A stretch of 64,000 nucleotides of DNA, from NCBI RefSeq assembly GCF_030815855.1, contig NZ_JAUSXG010000001.1, positions 5,642,001 to 5,706,000 on the forward strand. The letters run 5' to 3'. The notes beneath the pieces were generated by a model, which saw only the letters and a list, made by a program, of their open reading frames with translations, made no database searches and was not told the DNA's origin. Shown here one piece after another: positions 27,495-36,093 of this stretch (positions are counted from its first letter, which is position 1; every line of letters begins with the position of its first letter). The stretch comes from Variovorax paradoxus (lineage in GTDB: Bacteria > Pseudomonadota > Gammaproteobacteria > Burkholderiales > Burkholderiaceae_C). The position numbers and the translations under genes are program-made.

Positions 27495-30071
27495 ATGGCT
27501 TTTCTGAGACGGTTCTGGTTCCAGACCCACTGGTTCATCGGCATCACGGCCGGCAGTGTGCTCGTGCTCATCGGGCTGACCGGTGCCGTGCTGTCATTTC
27601 GCGCCGAGATCGTCGATGCGATCAATCCCGAACTGCGCCACATGGCCAATCCGAACGGCGCGGCGGCGCTGCTGCCCGCGGCGCTGGTGGAACACCTGCA
27701 GGCGTCGCATCCGGCACGCCGGATCGCTGCGCTCACCGTGTTCGCCGAGCCCGGACGGCCGGCGCGCGTCAATTTCGCGCCGCCGGAAGGCCAGCGGCAG
27801 GGCGAGGTGCGGCTGGCCGATCCCTGGACCGCCGAGCTGCTGCCTGTACCGAAGGGCGATGCCTTCTTCGAGTTCGTCGAGCACCTGCACCGCTGGCTGC
27901 TGCTGCCTCGCGATGCGGGCAAGCCTGTCACCGGCACCCTGGCCGTGGGGCTGCTGATTCTTGCGCTGTCGGGCCTCTACCTGCGATGGCCGCGCCGGCC
28001 CCTCGCCTGGCAGGCCTGGCTGAAGCTGGACTTCGCGCTCACCGGCCGCGCGTTTCTCTGGAACCTGCATGCCGTGTTCGGCACCGTCGCGTTGCTCGTG
28101 TACCTGGTCTCGAGCCTCACGGGCATGTACTGGGCCTTCGATGCCGTGCGCTCGACCGTCGACAACGCCGCCGGCGAGGGCCGCATGGTTCGCACGCAAC
28201 GCATGCAGAGCGGCGCCGCGCCGCCGGCCCAAGCCGCGGCAGTGCCCAAGCCCGACCTGCAGCGGGTGTGGCGATCCTTCCTCGAAGAAACCAACGGCGA
28301 CTGGAGCCTTGTCACGCTGCGCCTGCCGACCCGCAATGCATCGCAGCTCGAAGCAACCTACCTGCGCACGCACCCCGAGCACGAGCGCGCACGCAACCGC
28401 CTGTATCTCGACGCCGCCACGGGCGAAACCGCCCGGCATGAGCGCTATGCCGACAAGCCGCTCGCGGGCCGGCTGGTCAACAGCATCTATCCGATGCACA
28501 TGGGCACCTATTGGGGGCTGCCGGGCCGCATCGTGATGCTGCTCAGCAGCCTGGGCCTGGCGCTGTTCGCGATCACGGGGTGGATGCTCTACCTCGGACG
28601 CCGGCGCACGAAACGCGCCGTGCGCGACGAGCGCGCGCGGCTGAACCCTGTACTACATCCGCAACCGGCCGGGCCGGGCGCCGAACCAGTGCTGCTCACC
28701 TTTGCAAGCCAGACCGGCCAGGCCGAGCGCATCGCGCTGCAGACGGCGGCGGTGCTGCAATCGGCCGGCATTGCCGTGGTGCTGCAGCCGCTGGTCCGGT
28801 TGAGCGTGGACGCACTGCGGCACTACCGCAAGGTGCTGCTGGTGGCCAGCACCTTCGGCGACGGCGATCCGCCGGACAGCCTGCGTGCCTTTGCGCGCCA
28901 GTTCGCGCGGCAGACCGGCGCCGGCTTGCAGCATGTGCACTACGGCTTGCTCGCTTTGGGCGACAGGCAATACGCCAACTTCTGCGGCTTCGGCCGGGCC
29001 CTGGACCACGATCTGCGCGGCCATGGCGCGCAGGCGCTGTTTCCGATGATCGAGGTGAGCAACGGCGATGCCGGCGCCATCGCGCGCTGGCAGCAGTCGC
29101 TGGCCGAAGCCTTCGAGGTGCAGTCCGGCGCCTGGCAGGCGCACGAACCCCAGGCGGCTCCTTTCGAGCCCTGGCGCCTCGTGCGCCGGACCTTGCTCAA
29201 CGCAGGCAGCCAGGGCGATCCTCTGTTCGAACTCGAGTTGACGAACCCAGGTTCGGCGGACTGGATGCCCGGCGCGCTCGTTGAATTGCTGCCGCGCCAT
29301 CCCGTCCATGCCGTCGAAGATTTCCTGCGCCGCACCGGGCTCGACGGACGCACGCTCGTCCGTTGGGGCGCGCATGAGTGCACGCTCGAAGGTGCCTTGG
29401 CTCGCAGCATGCTTCCCGCCGCGCCGCCTCCGGTTGCAACTGCGCAGGCGTTGGCGGACGCGTTGCAGCCGCTGGCGCCGCGACGCTATTCGGTCGCATC
29501 GATCACGGCCGACGGCTGCGTGCAATTGCTGGTGCGCCAGGCCCGCCACGGAAGCGGAATGGGTGTCGCATCAGGCTGGCTGACCGCGTGGGCGCCCCTC
29601 GATGCATCGGTCGAGCTTCGCCTGCTGTCCAATCCCGGCTTTGCGCCGGTCGACGATGAAGCGCCATGCATCTTCATCGGCAACGGCTCGGGTTTCGCCG
29701 GCCTGCGCGCGCACCTTCGCGAGCGGGCGCGGCGAGGGCAGGGGCGCAACTGGCTGGTGTTCGGCGAGCGGCAGGCCGCGCACGACGCCTTCTGCGCCGC
29801 TGAAGTTGCGCAATGGCAAGCGGCCGGGGTGCTGGAGCGCGTCGACCTGGTGTTCTCGCGCGACCAGGCGCAACGCCTGTACGTGCAGGACCGCCTGCGC
29901 GAGGCCGCCGAGGTGCTGCGCCGATGGGTCGCCGGCCACGCCGTGATCTACGTCTGCGGCAGCCTCGAGGGCATGGCGCCGGGCGTCGACGAGGCTCTGC
30001 GCGACGTGCTGGGTGTGTCCGTCTACGACAACCTGGTCGCGCAAGGGCGCTACCGGCGCGATGTCTACTGA
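27495..30071 (+). CDS. PepSY-flavodoxin-FNR fusion, probable ferrisiderophore reductase
   Basis: An 858-residue inner-membrane flavoprotein. The N-terminal PepSY-associated part (about 1-375) has four membrane helices near 15-35, 143-163, 190-213 and 345-367, with HxxH-like heme-coordinating surroundings. A flavodoxin domain (about 398-545, FASQTGQAERIA) and a sulfite-reductase-type FAD/NADPH domain (about 560-858) follow. It would pass electrons from cytoplasmic NADPH through the membrane to periplasmic ferric siderophore. It lies 46 nt after the siderophore receptor. The start at 27495 (MAFLRRFWFQ) gives the first membrane helix. Confidence 0.88.
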   Translation: MAFLRRFWFQTHWFIGITAGSVLVLIGLTGAVLSFRAEIVDAINPELRHMANPNGAAALLPAALVEHLQASHPARRIAALTVFAEPGRPARVNFAPPEGQRQGEVRLADPWTAELLPVPKGDAFFEFVEHLHRWLLLPRDAGKPVTGTLAVGLLILALSGLYLRWPRRPLAWQAWLKLDFALTGRAFLWNLHAVFGTVALLVYLVSSLTGMYWAFDAVRSTVDNAAGEGRMVRTQRMQSGAAPPAQAAAVPKPDLQRVWRSFLEETNGDWSLVTLRLPTRNASQLEATYLRTHPEHERARNRLYLDAATGETARHERYADKPLAGRLVNSIYPMHMGTYWGLPGRIVMLLSSLGLALFAITGWMLYLGRRRTKRAVRDERARLNPVLHPQPAGPGAEPVLLTFASQTGQAERIALQTAAVLQSAGIAVVLQPLVRLSVDALRHYRKVLLVASTFGDGDPPDSLRAFARQFARQTGAGLQHVHYGLLALGDRQYANFCGFGRALDHDLRGHGAQALFPMIEVSNGDAGAIARWQQSLAEAFEVQSGAWQAHEPQAAPFEPWRLVRRTLLNAGSQGDPLFELELTNPGSADWMPGALVELLPRHPVHAVEDFLRRTGLDGRTLVRWGAHECTLEGALARSMLPAAPPPVATAQALADALQPLAPRRYSVASITADGCVQLLVRQARHGSGMGVASGWLTAWAPLDASVELRLLSNPGFAPVDDEAPCIFIGNGSGFAGLRAHLRERARRGQGRNWLVFGERQAAHDAFCAAEVAQWQAAGVLERVDLVFSRDQAQRLYVQDRLREAAEVLRRWVAGHAVIYVCGSLEGMAPGVDEALRDVLGVSVYDNLVAQGRYRRDVY

Positions 30072-30931
30072 GCCGCTTCCCGCAGGCACTGCGCAAACTG
30101 CGCGACGACCGGCGGACTGGCTCGCGGCTTGCGTTGCAGAAGGCCCACTTCGCGATAGAACGTGAGCTCGCCAAGGGGTAGCGCGCGAACGCTGGCAGGC
30201 AGCGGAAGGTGCGCCTCCACCAGCGGGACGAGCGCCACGCCCAGCCCCTTGGAGGCCATGTGGATGAGGCCGGGTATCTCGTCGACTTCGATGGAGTCCT
30301 TGACCGCGATGCCTTCGCGGCGGAGAAACCGCTCCACCATGCGTCCGCCGAAGGATGCACGGTCATAGCGCAGGAACGGCTGTTCCTGGATGAGCGCGCG
30401 CCAATCTTTTCCGGCGACCTTCTTCGGCGCGATGAGCACATACGGTTCGTGCACCAGCGATTGCCACGTGAGGTCCGGAAGGATGCCGAACGGAGGCCGG
30501 ATGATCACTGCCGCGTCGATCTTGCCGGCGTCCAGGTCGTCCATCAGCCGCATGGACACCCCGGGCGACACATGAACGCGCAGCAGGGGAAGTGTGTTGC
30601 GCAGCTTTGCAAGCGCCCGAGCGACCAGCGTCGACTGCGTCGAGGCAATGGCGCCGATGCGCAGCAGCCCGCCGTTGGCGGCATCGTCCGGAAGCTCGCC
30701 GAGCTTGGCGTACAGAGCGCAGATCTCTTCGGCGCGCACCAGCGTGGTCTCGCCCGCCGCATTCAAGGTGGCGGACCGCCCGGTCCGGTCGAAGAGTGCG
30801 AAGCCCAGGGCCTCCTCGAGCCGCTTGATCTGGCTGCTGACCGCCGACTGGGTCAGGCCGATGCGATCGCCCGCGGCAGCGAACGTTCCGTGGCGGCAGA
30901 CGGTGATGAAGGTTCTGAGCTCGTTGATCAT
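30065..30931 (-). CDS. LysR family transcriptional regulator
   Basis: A 288-residue LysR protein. The helix-turn-helix is at 17-36 (GTFAAAGDRIGLTQSAVSSQ) and the effector domain from about 88. Its end overlaps the convergent flavoprotein gene by 7 bp. It follows the binding-protein gene by 71 nt on the same strand and may be cotranscribed or have its own promoter there. The target is unknown. Confidence 0.92.
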   Translation of the reverse strand: MINELRTFITVCRHGTFAAAGDRIGLTQSAVSSQIKRLEEALGFALFDRTGRSATLNAAGETTLVRAEEICALYAKLGELPDDAANGGLLRIGAIASTQSTLVARALAKLRNTLPLLRVHVSPGVSMRLMDDLDAGKIDAAVIIRPPFGILPDLTWQSLVHEPYVLIAPKKVAGKDWRALIQEQPFLRYDRASFGGRMVERFLRREGIAVKDSIEVDEIPGLIHMASKGLGVALVPLVEAHLPLPASVRALPLGELTFYREVGLLQRKPRASPPVVAQFAQCLREAAQ

Positions 30932-31002
30932 GACCCGAGCATCTCAAGAATCGATGCCCGGATCAATGACTCATCACGGCCGATCATGCGTGCGTGGCCG
31001 CG

Positions 31003-31914
31003 CTACCGCGCTTCGTACGCTTCCATCGGCTTGTCGGTGGGATTGGCCCAGGCCGCCTTCGTCAAGGCACTGGCCGGCAGACCGACCTTCGAGTTGTGAG
31101 GCGGAATGGGTTGCATGAACCACTTGTCGTAAATGCGCGCGGCCTCTCCGCTCCTGGCCAGCGACATCACGCTCTGGTCGACCAGCTTCTTGAACGCGTC
31201 GTCTCCCTTGGGAAGCATGATCGCGATCGGCTCGACGCTCAGGACCTGGTCGAGCAGCTTGTACTGCGCCGGCTCCCTGCTCTTGGAAATCAGCGTGGCG
31301 AGGATCTGGCCGTCGGCCGCGAAGCCGTCCACGCGACCCGACTCGAGCAGCAGGAAGCCTTCGCTGTTGTCCTTGGCGAGCACTTCCGAAATGTCGCCTG
31401 CACCCTCGCGCTTGAGTTTTCTCAGGAGTTGGACAGACGTGGTACCCGTGGTCGCGGCCACCGCCTTGCCGGCAAACTGCGCCGAAGACACGATGCCGGA
31501 GGACGCCTTGACGGCGATGCGAACACCTTCCACATAAAGGGTCGGCGCGAACGCCACGTCTTTCTGGCGCGCCGCGTTGTTCGTCGTGGTGCCGCACTCG
31601 ATGTCGACCGTTCCGTTCTGCACCAGGGGAATGCGGTTCTGCGGCGTGACCAGCTGGTACTTCACGCTGATCTTCTCGAGCTGCAGTGCCTTCCTGATGT
31701 CTGCGACGACACGCTCGCAGACCTCGACATGAAAGCCCGTGTAGCTGCCCGGCCCGAGCGTGAAGGACATGGCGCCCGAGGCGTCGCGCACGCCCATGGT
31801 GATGGCGCCGGACTCCTTGATCTTCTTCAAGGTATCGGTTTGCGCAAAGGCGCTCCCGAAGGACAGCAGAAGTGCCGCGGCAGTGGCGCCGGCAACAAGA
31901 AAGTGTGTTTTCAC
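31003..31914 (-). CDS. Polar amino acid ABC binding protein (GltI-like)
   Basis: A 303-residue periplasmic binding protein. The signal peptide (KTHFLVAGATAAALLLSFGS, cut after FAQ) is followed by a family 3 solute-binding domain with SGAITMGVRDASGAMSF and NRIPLVQNGTVDIECG. It resembles glutamate/aspartate binding proteins. The start is GTG at 31914 with AAGGGGG about 6 nt before. No permease or ATPase gene is adjacent, so it must share components made elsewhere. It is 11 nt after the VOC gene. Confidence 0.87.
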   Translation of the reverse strand: MKTHFLVAGATAAALLLSFGSAFAQTDTLKKIKESGAITMGVRDASGAMSFTLGPGSYTGFHVEVCERVVADIRKALQLEKISVKYQLVTPQNRIPLVQNGTVDIECGTTTNNAARQKDVAFAPTLYVEGVRIAVKASSGIVSSAQFAGKAVAATTGTTSVQLLRKLKREGAGDISEVLAKDNSEGFLLLESGRVDGFAADGQILATLISKSREPAQYKLLDQVLSVEPIAIMLPKGDDAFKKLVDQSVMSLARSGEAARIYDKWFMQPIPPHNSKVGLPASALTKAAWANPTDKPMEAYEAR

Positions 31915-31925
31915 GCAGGCCCCCT

Positions 31926-32357
31926 TCAGACCGCGAACAGCGAATCGAGATTCGCGAACGACTTCATCTCGATGGCATTGCCCGACGGGTCGAGAAAGAA
32001 CATCGTCGCCTGTTCGCCGGGCTCGCCCTTGAACCGGATGTACGGCTCGATCACGAATTTGGTTTGCCGCGCGACGAGCTTGTCGGCCAGTGCCTGCCAT
32101 GTGTCCATCGGAAGGATGGCGCCGAAATGGCGCACCGGCACGTCGTGGCCGTCTACCGCGCTGCTGGCCTTGTGGCCGCATTCGTCGGGGGCCAGGTGCG
32201 CCACGATCTGGTGGCCGTGGAAGTCGAAGTCGACCCACTCGGGCGCGCTGCGGCCCTCGGGGCATCCGAGCAGCTCGCCGTAGAAGGCGCGGGCTTCGGC
32301 GATGTCGCGAACGGGGAAAGCCAGGTGGAACGGAATTCTTTCGGTGGGTGCAGTCAT
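31926..32357 (-). CDS. VOC family protein (glyoxalase/extradiol dioxygenase-like)
   Basis: A 143-residue protein with the paired beta-alpha-beta-beta-beta modules of the vicinal oxygen chelate fold. Likely metal ligands are in PFHLAFPV (His 12), HQIVAHL, RHFGAIL and GNAIEMK (Glu near the end). It resembles a predicted dioxygenase group (COG3565 type). The start at 32357 ([10 protein letters not shown]) is chosen for family length. It is the first gene of the VOC-binding protein unit. Confidence 0.82.
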   Translation of the reverse strand: MTAPTERIPFHLAFPVRDIAEARAFYGELLGCPEGRSAPEWVDFDFHGHQIVAHLAPDECGHKASSAVDGHDVPVRHFGAILPMDTWQALADKLVARQTKFVIEPYIRFKGEPGEQATMFFLDPSGNAIEMKSFANLDSLFAV

Positions 32358-32529
32358 GGTGGAAATCGCATCGGTGAGTTCAGATGGCCCGAACTTTAAG
32401 CAGCGGATCTCATAACCGAAAACGATATATTTTCTCGCTGAGCACGATTTTTTCCGATGATTCGCGCGCCCCGAGGAAGCCTGCATTCCTCGGGAATTCC
32501 CGGGTACTCAGCCCCTTGCCCCGATGGGA

Positions 32530-32556
32530 TAGTTAGTTCGCCCTTCAAACTAACTA
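32530..32556. promoter_or_regulatory. XylR (ROK)-type operator upstream of xylF
   Basis: A perfect inverted repeat, TAGTTAGTT (32530-32538) and AACTAACTA (32548-32556), with a 9-bp spacer. The TTAGTT/AACTAA ends match the operator form known for Bacillus XylR, which is also a ROK protein. It lies 41 bp before the xylF start, and a ROK regulator gene is the last gene of this cluster. Confidence 0.75.
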
Positions 32557-32597
32557 ATTTCTTACACCGCTGGGCACCACCATCACAGGAGACACCG

Positions 32598-33620
32598 ATG
32601 CAACTCAAGCACACCCTGGCCGCCATGGCCTTCGGCCTCACGGCAGTGAGCGCACTGGCCCAGACCGTCGTCGGCGTGAGCTGGTCCAACTTCCAGGAAG
32701 AGCGCTGGAAGACCGACGAGGCGGCCATCAAGGCGCAGCTCGAGAAGCTCGGCGCCAAGTACATCAGCGCCGACGCGGGCGGCTCGCCCGAAAAGCAGCT
32801 GGGCGACATCGAGGGGCTGATGTCCAAGGGCGCCAAGGCGCTCATCGTGCTTGCGATGGACAAGGACGCGATTCTTCCCGCCGTCACCAAGGCCACGCGC
32901 CAGAAGGTGCCCGTGGTGGCGTATGACCGGTTGATCGAAGCGCCCGGTGTTTTCTACATCACCTTCGACAACGTCGAGGTCGGCCGCATGGAAGCGCGCG
33001 AGGTCTTCAAGGTCAAGCCCAAGGGCAACTACGTGATCATCAAGGGCTCGCCGAGCGACCCGAACGCCGACTTCCTGCGCGCGGGCCAGCAAGAGGTGCT
33101 GGACGCGGCCGTGAAGAAGGGCGACATCAAGATCGTCGGCGACGAATACACCGAAGGCTGGAAGCCCGAGGTCGCGCAGAAGAACATGGAGCAGATCCTC
33201 ACCAAGAACGGCAACAAGGTCGACGCGGTGGTGGCGGCCAACGACGGCACGGCCGGCGGCGCGGTGGCCGCGCTCACGGCCAAGGGCCTGCGCGGCATTC
33301 CGGTGTCGGGCCAGGACGCCGACTTCGCGGCGCTCAACCGCATTGCGCTGGGCACGCAGACCGCGACCATCTTCAAGGACTCGCGCGAACTTGGCCGCGA
33401 AGCTGCCAGCGCCGCCATTGCGCTGTCGCAGGGCAAGCCGGTCGAGAAGGCCGCGCCCTGGAACTCCGGGCCGAAGAAGATCTCGCTGTCGTCGCGCCTG
33501 CTGACACCGGTGCCGGTCACGCGCGACAACCTCGACGTGGTGGTGAAAGCCGGCTGGATCAAGAAGGACGAGCTCTGCAAGGGCGTGCAGGCCGCCAGCG
33601 CGCCTGCGGCGTGCAAGTAG
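32598..33620 (+). CDS. xylF: D-xylose-binding periplasmic protein
   Basis: A 340-residue sugar-binding protein. The signal peptide [21 protein letters not shown] is followed by [52 protein letters not shown] and [12 protein letters not shown] correspond to E. coli XylF blocks that contact xylose. A GGAG RBS precedes the ATG. It starts the xylF-xylH-xylG operon; two hairpins follow its stop codon. Confidence 0.93.
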   Translation: MQLKHTLAAMAFGLTAVSALAQTVVGVSWSNFQEERWKTDEAAIKAQLEKLGAKYISADAGGSPEKQLGDIEGLMSKGAKALIVLAMDKDAILPAVTKATRQKVPVVAYDRLIEAPGVFYITFDNVEVGRMEAREVFKVKPKGNYVIIKGSPSDPNADFLRAGQQEVLDAAVKKGDIKIVGDEYTEGWKPEVAQKNMEQILTKNGNKVDAVVAANDGTAGGAVAALTAKGLRGIPVSGQDADFAALNRIALGTQTATIFKDSRELGREAASAAIALSQGKPVEKAAPWNSGPKKISLSSRLLTPVPVTRDNLDVVVKAGWIKKDELCKGVQAASAPAACK

Positions 33621-33627
33621 CAACAGC

Positions 33628-33693
33628 GGCGAGCACAAGCGCTCGCCCATGATTCGCGCAGCACTGCGCCGGCCGGCCTGCGGGCCCGGCCGG
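33628..33693 (+). promoter_or_regulatory. Two hairpins between xylF and xylH
   Basis: GGCGAGC/GCTCGCC (33628-33634 and 33641-33647) and CCGGCCG/CGGCCGG (33669-33675 and 33687-33693) are perfect 7-bp stems. Such structures after a binding-protein gene commonly protect its message, so that xylF product exceeds permease. No T-run is present. Confidence 0.5.
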
Positions 33694-33725
33694 AGGCGGC
33701 GCGCACCTGTACCTTCGAGAGGGCA

Positions 33726-34922
33726 ATGGAAATGAGCAACCAAACACCAGGCTGGTGGCGGCGCACCGGCGTCGACCTGCGGCTGCTGTTGATGAGCGTG
33801 CTGCTGATCGCGATGGGCATCGTCTTCAACGTGATGTCCGGCGGCGTGTTTCTTTCGCCCGAGAACCTCTATAACGTGGCGCAGCAGACGGCCGTGGTGG
33901 GCATCGTCTCGACGGTGATGGTGCTGGTCATCGTGGCGCGCCACATCGACCTGTCGGTCGGCTCGGTCATGGGCTTCGTCGGCGTGCTGATCGCCTACCT
34001 GCAATACACCTCCGGCTGGTCGTGGCCCACGGCCTGCCTGGCGGGGCTCGCGGTGGCGCTGCTGGTGTCCATCTACCAGGGCTGGCTCACGGCGATGCTC
34101 GGCGTGCCGTCGTTCGTCGTCACGCTGGGGGGACTGATGTCGTTCCGCGGCGCCGCCTTCCTCGTGGCCGACGGCAAGACGCAGCCCGTGAACGACGAGT
34201 TTTTCCAGCGCCTGGGCGGCGGCTACGACGGCGGCATCGGCACGGCAGCGACCTGGGCCATTGCAGCGTTCGTCGCGGTGGTGCTGTTCGGCCGCATGCT
34301 GCAGAAGCGCCGCGCGCGCGCCCATCACGAGATGCCCAACGAGCCGCTGTGGATCGAGGTGCTGCTGACGGCGGTACCGGTGGCCGTGGTGTTCGTCTTC
34401 GCGGCGGTCATGAACAACTACCAGATCGCCTCGAAGGACGCGCCGCAGGGCCTGCCGATCCCGGTGCTGATCTGGGCCGTGGTCGCGATCGTGCTGTCGT
34501 TCATCGTGCACCGCACGCGCTTCGGCCGCTATGTGTTCGCGATGGGCGGCAACCCCGACGCCGCGGCGCTCGTGGGCATTCCGGTGAAGCGCGTCACGCT
34601 GATGCTGTTCGCGCTGCTCGCGGTGCTGGTGACGGTGGCGGCCATCGTGTCGATCGCGCGGCTCAACGCCGGCACCAATTCGCTCGGCTCGGGCATGGAG
34701 CTGTACGTGATTGCGGCCGCCGTCATCGGCGGCACGGCGCTCGCGGGCGGCAGCGGCTCGATCTTCGGCTCGGTGCTGGGCGCGCTCATCATGCAGTCGC
34801 TCGACAGCGGCATGCTGCTGCTCGACGTGCCCATCGGCAAGCGCATGGTCATCATCGGGCAGGTGCTGATCGTGGCTGTCGTGTTCGACGTGCTGTATCG
34901 CCGCAAGTTCGGGGAGAACTAG
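33726..34922 (+). CDS. xylH: Xylose ABC transporter permease
   Basis: A 398-residue inner-membrane permease of the sugar (XylH/RbsC) family, with about ten hydrophobic segments. ARHIDLSVGSVMGF near residue 78 and the typical C-terminal ALAGGSGSIFGSVLGALIMQ are present. Length matches E. coli XylH. It is followed by repeat Rep-A before the ATPase gene. Confidence 0.94.
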   Translation: MEMSNQTPGWWRRTGVDLRLLLMSVLLIAMGIVFNVMSGGVFLSPENLYNVAQQTAVVGIVSTVMVLVIVARHIDLSVGSVMGFVGVLIAYLQYTSGWSWPTACLAGLAVALLVSIYQGWLTAMLGVPSFVVTLGGLMSFRGAAFLVADGKTQPVNDEFFQRLGGGYDGGIGTAATWAIAAFVAVVLFGRMLQKRRARAHHEMPNEPLWIEVLLTAVPVAVVFVFAAVMNNYQIASKDAPQGLPIPVLIWAVVAIVLSFIVHRTRFGRYVFAMGGNPDAAALVGIPVKRVTLMLFALLAVLVTVAAIVSIARLNAGTNSLGSGMELYVIAAAVIGGTALAGGSGSIFGSVLGALIMQSLDSGMLLLDVPIGKRMVIIGQVLIVAVVFDVLYRRKFGEN

Positions 34923-34953
34923 GATGAATTCCTGCTCCTCGATTCGTGTGGCG

Positions 34954-35228
34954 CGTTGTTCAGGGTCTGCTTCAGGGCACGCTCCCGCCGACGGGGTACC
35001 TTGCTCCGCGAATGTCCCCCGGCCTGCGGCCTCCTCCTTGATTTCGCTGCGCAAGGCACCCCATCGACGTGAGCGTTATTCAGAGCAGTCGTTGATCGGC
35101 GGTTCACCCAGAGCGTGCCCCAGTGCACAGGGCATCGGGTGCTCCCCGCAGCGAAATCAAGGAGGAGGGCGAAGCCCGGGGGACATTCGCGGAGGGGAGT
35201 ACCCGGTGGCCTGTGCACGCGCTCTGAA
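34954..35228 (+). repeat. Rep-A copy 1, long structured repeat in the xyl operon
   Basis: A 275-bp element in the 363-bp gap between xylH and xylG. Two 48-bp arms (35004-35051 and 35147-35194) are inverted repeats with 45 of 48 positions matching. Each arm holds its own mini-hairpin: GGCC-TGC-GGCC on the left and, read in the same sense, GGGC-TTC-GCCC on the right. The whole element recurs inverted at 49199-49459, which is the same orientation relative to transcription. It encodes no credible protein. Confidence 0.85.
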
Positions 35229-35285
35229 TAAGCGCGGCCCGAGTGCAAAAAAACCGCGCCTTGCCGAACCGCAAAAGGAATTCAA

Positions 35286-36062
35286 ATGACCACGGCCGAC
35301 ACTTCAAAACCGCTGGTCGAACTGAAGGACATCCGCAAAGCCTTCGGCGGCGTGAAGGCCGTGGACGGCGTCAGCGTGAACCTCTACTCCGGCGAAGTGG
35401 TCGCGGTGCTAGGCCACAACGGCGCGGGCAAGTCCACGCTCATGAAGATGCTGGCGGGCGCCTACCCGATCGACTCCGGCGACACGCTGATCGCGGGCGA
35501 GAAGGTTCACATCCGCACACCCGCCGAGGCCCAGGCGCAAGGCATCGAGACCATCTACCAGACGCTCGCGCTGGCCGACAACCTCGACTCGGTGTCCAAC
35601 CTCTTTCTCGGCCGCGAAAAGATGACGCGCTGGAACACGCTCGACGATCATTTCATGGAAGTGCAGGCGCGCAAGGTGTTCCAGCGCTTGAACAAGAACT
35701 TCACCAACATCCGCATTCCGGTGCGCCGGCTTTCGGGCGGCCAGCGGCAGGTGGTGGCGATTTCGCGCGCGCTGTACTTCAACGCGCGCATCCTCATCAT
35801 GGATGAGCCCTGCGCCGCGCTCGGTCCCGAAGAAACCGCGATGGTCGGCGGGCTCGTGAAGCAGCTCAAGTCCGACGGCGTCGGCATCTTCCTGATCACG
35901 CACGACATGCCCGACGTGTTCTCGCTCAGCGACCGTGTCGCCGTCATGAAGAACGGCAAGCTCGTGGGCACCTACCGCACCGCGGACGTCACCGAAGACG
36001 AAGTGCTCGGCATGATCATCGCCGGCAAGCGCCCCGAGGGAAAAGAGCAGGCGCACAGGTGA
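35286..36062 (+). CDS. xylG: Sugar ABC transporter ATPase, single-domain XylG
   Basis: A 258-residue ATPase. Walker [10 protein letters not shown] is at about 43-51, the signature LSGGQRQ near 144 and Walker B ILIMDEP near 165. E. coli XylG has about 513 residues with two ABC cassettes; this one has a single cassette, as in FrcA-type systems, and probably works as a homodimer. The RBS AAAGGAA precedes the ATG. It is separated from xylH by repeat Rep-A. Confidence 0.92.
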   Translation: MTTADTSKPLVELKDIRKAFGGVKAVDGVSVNLYSGEVVAVLGHNGAGKSTLMKMLAGAYPIDSGDTLIAGEKVHIRTPAEAQAQGIETIYQTLALADNLDSVSNLFLGREKMTRWNTLDDHFMEVQARKVFQRLNKNFTNIRIPVRRLSGGQRQVVAISRALYFNARILIMDEPCAALGPEETAMVGGLVKQLKSDGVGIFLITHDMPDVFSLSDRVAVMKNGKLVGTYRTADVTEDEVLGMIIAGKRPEGKEQAHR

Positions 36063-36093
36063 AGACAGGCGCAGGCGCGGTCGTGCTTCGTGG

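Noticed and set aside
34924..35289. Small open frames in Rep-A with similar translations in both copies (ANVPRPAASSLISLR)
   Set aside because: The similarity comes from the repeat DNA itself. The frames differ in length and ends, lack RBS, and run across the hairpin arms; structure rather than protein is conserved.
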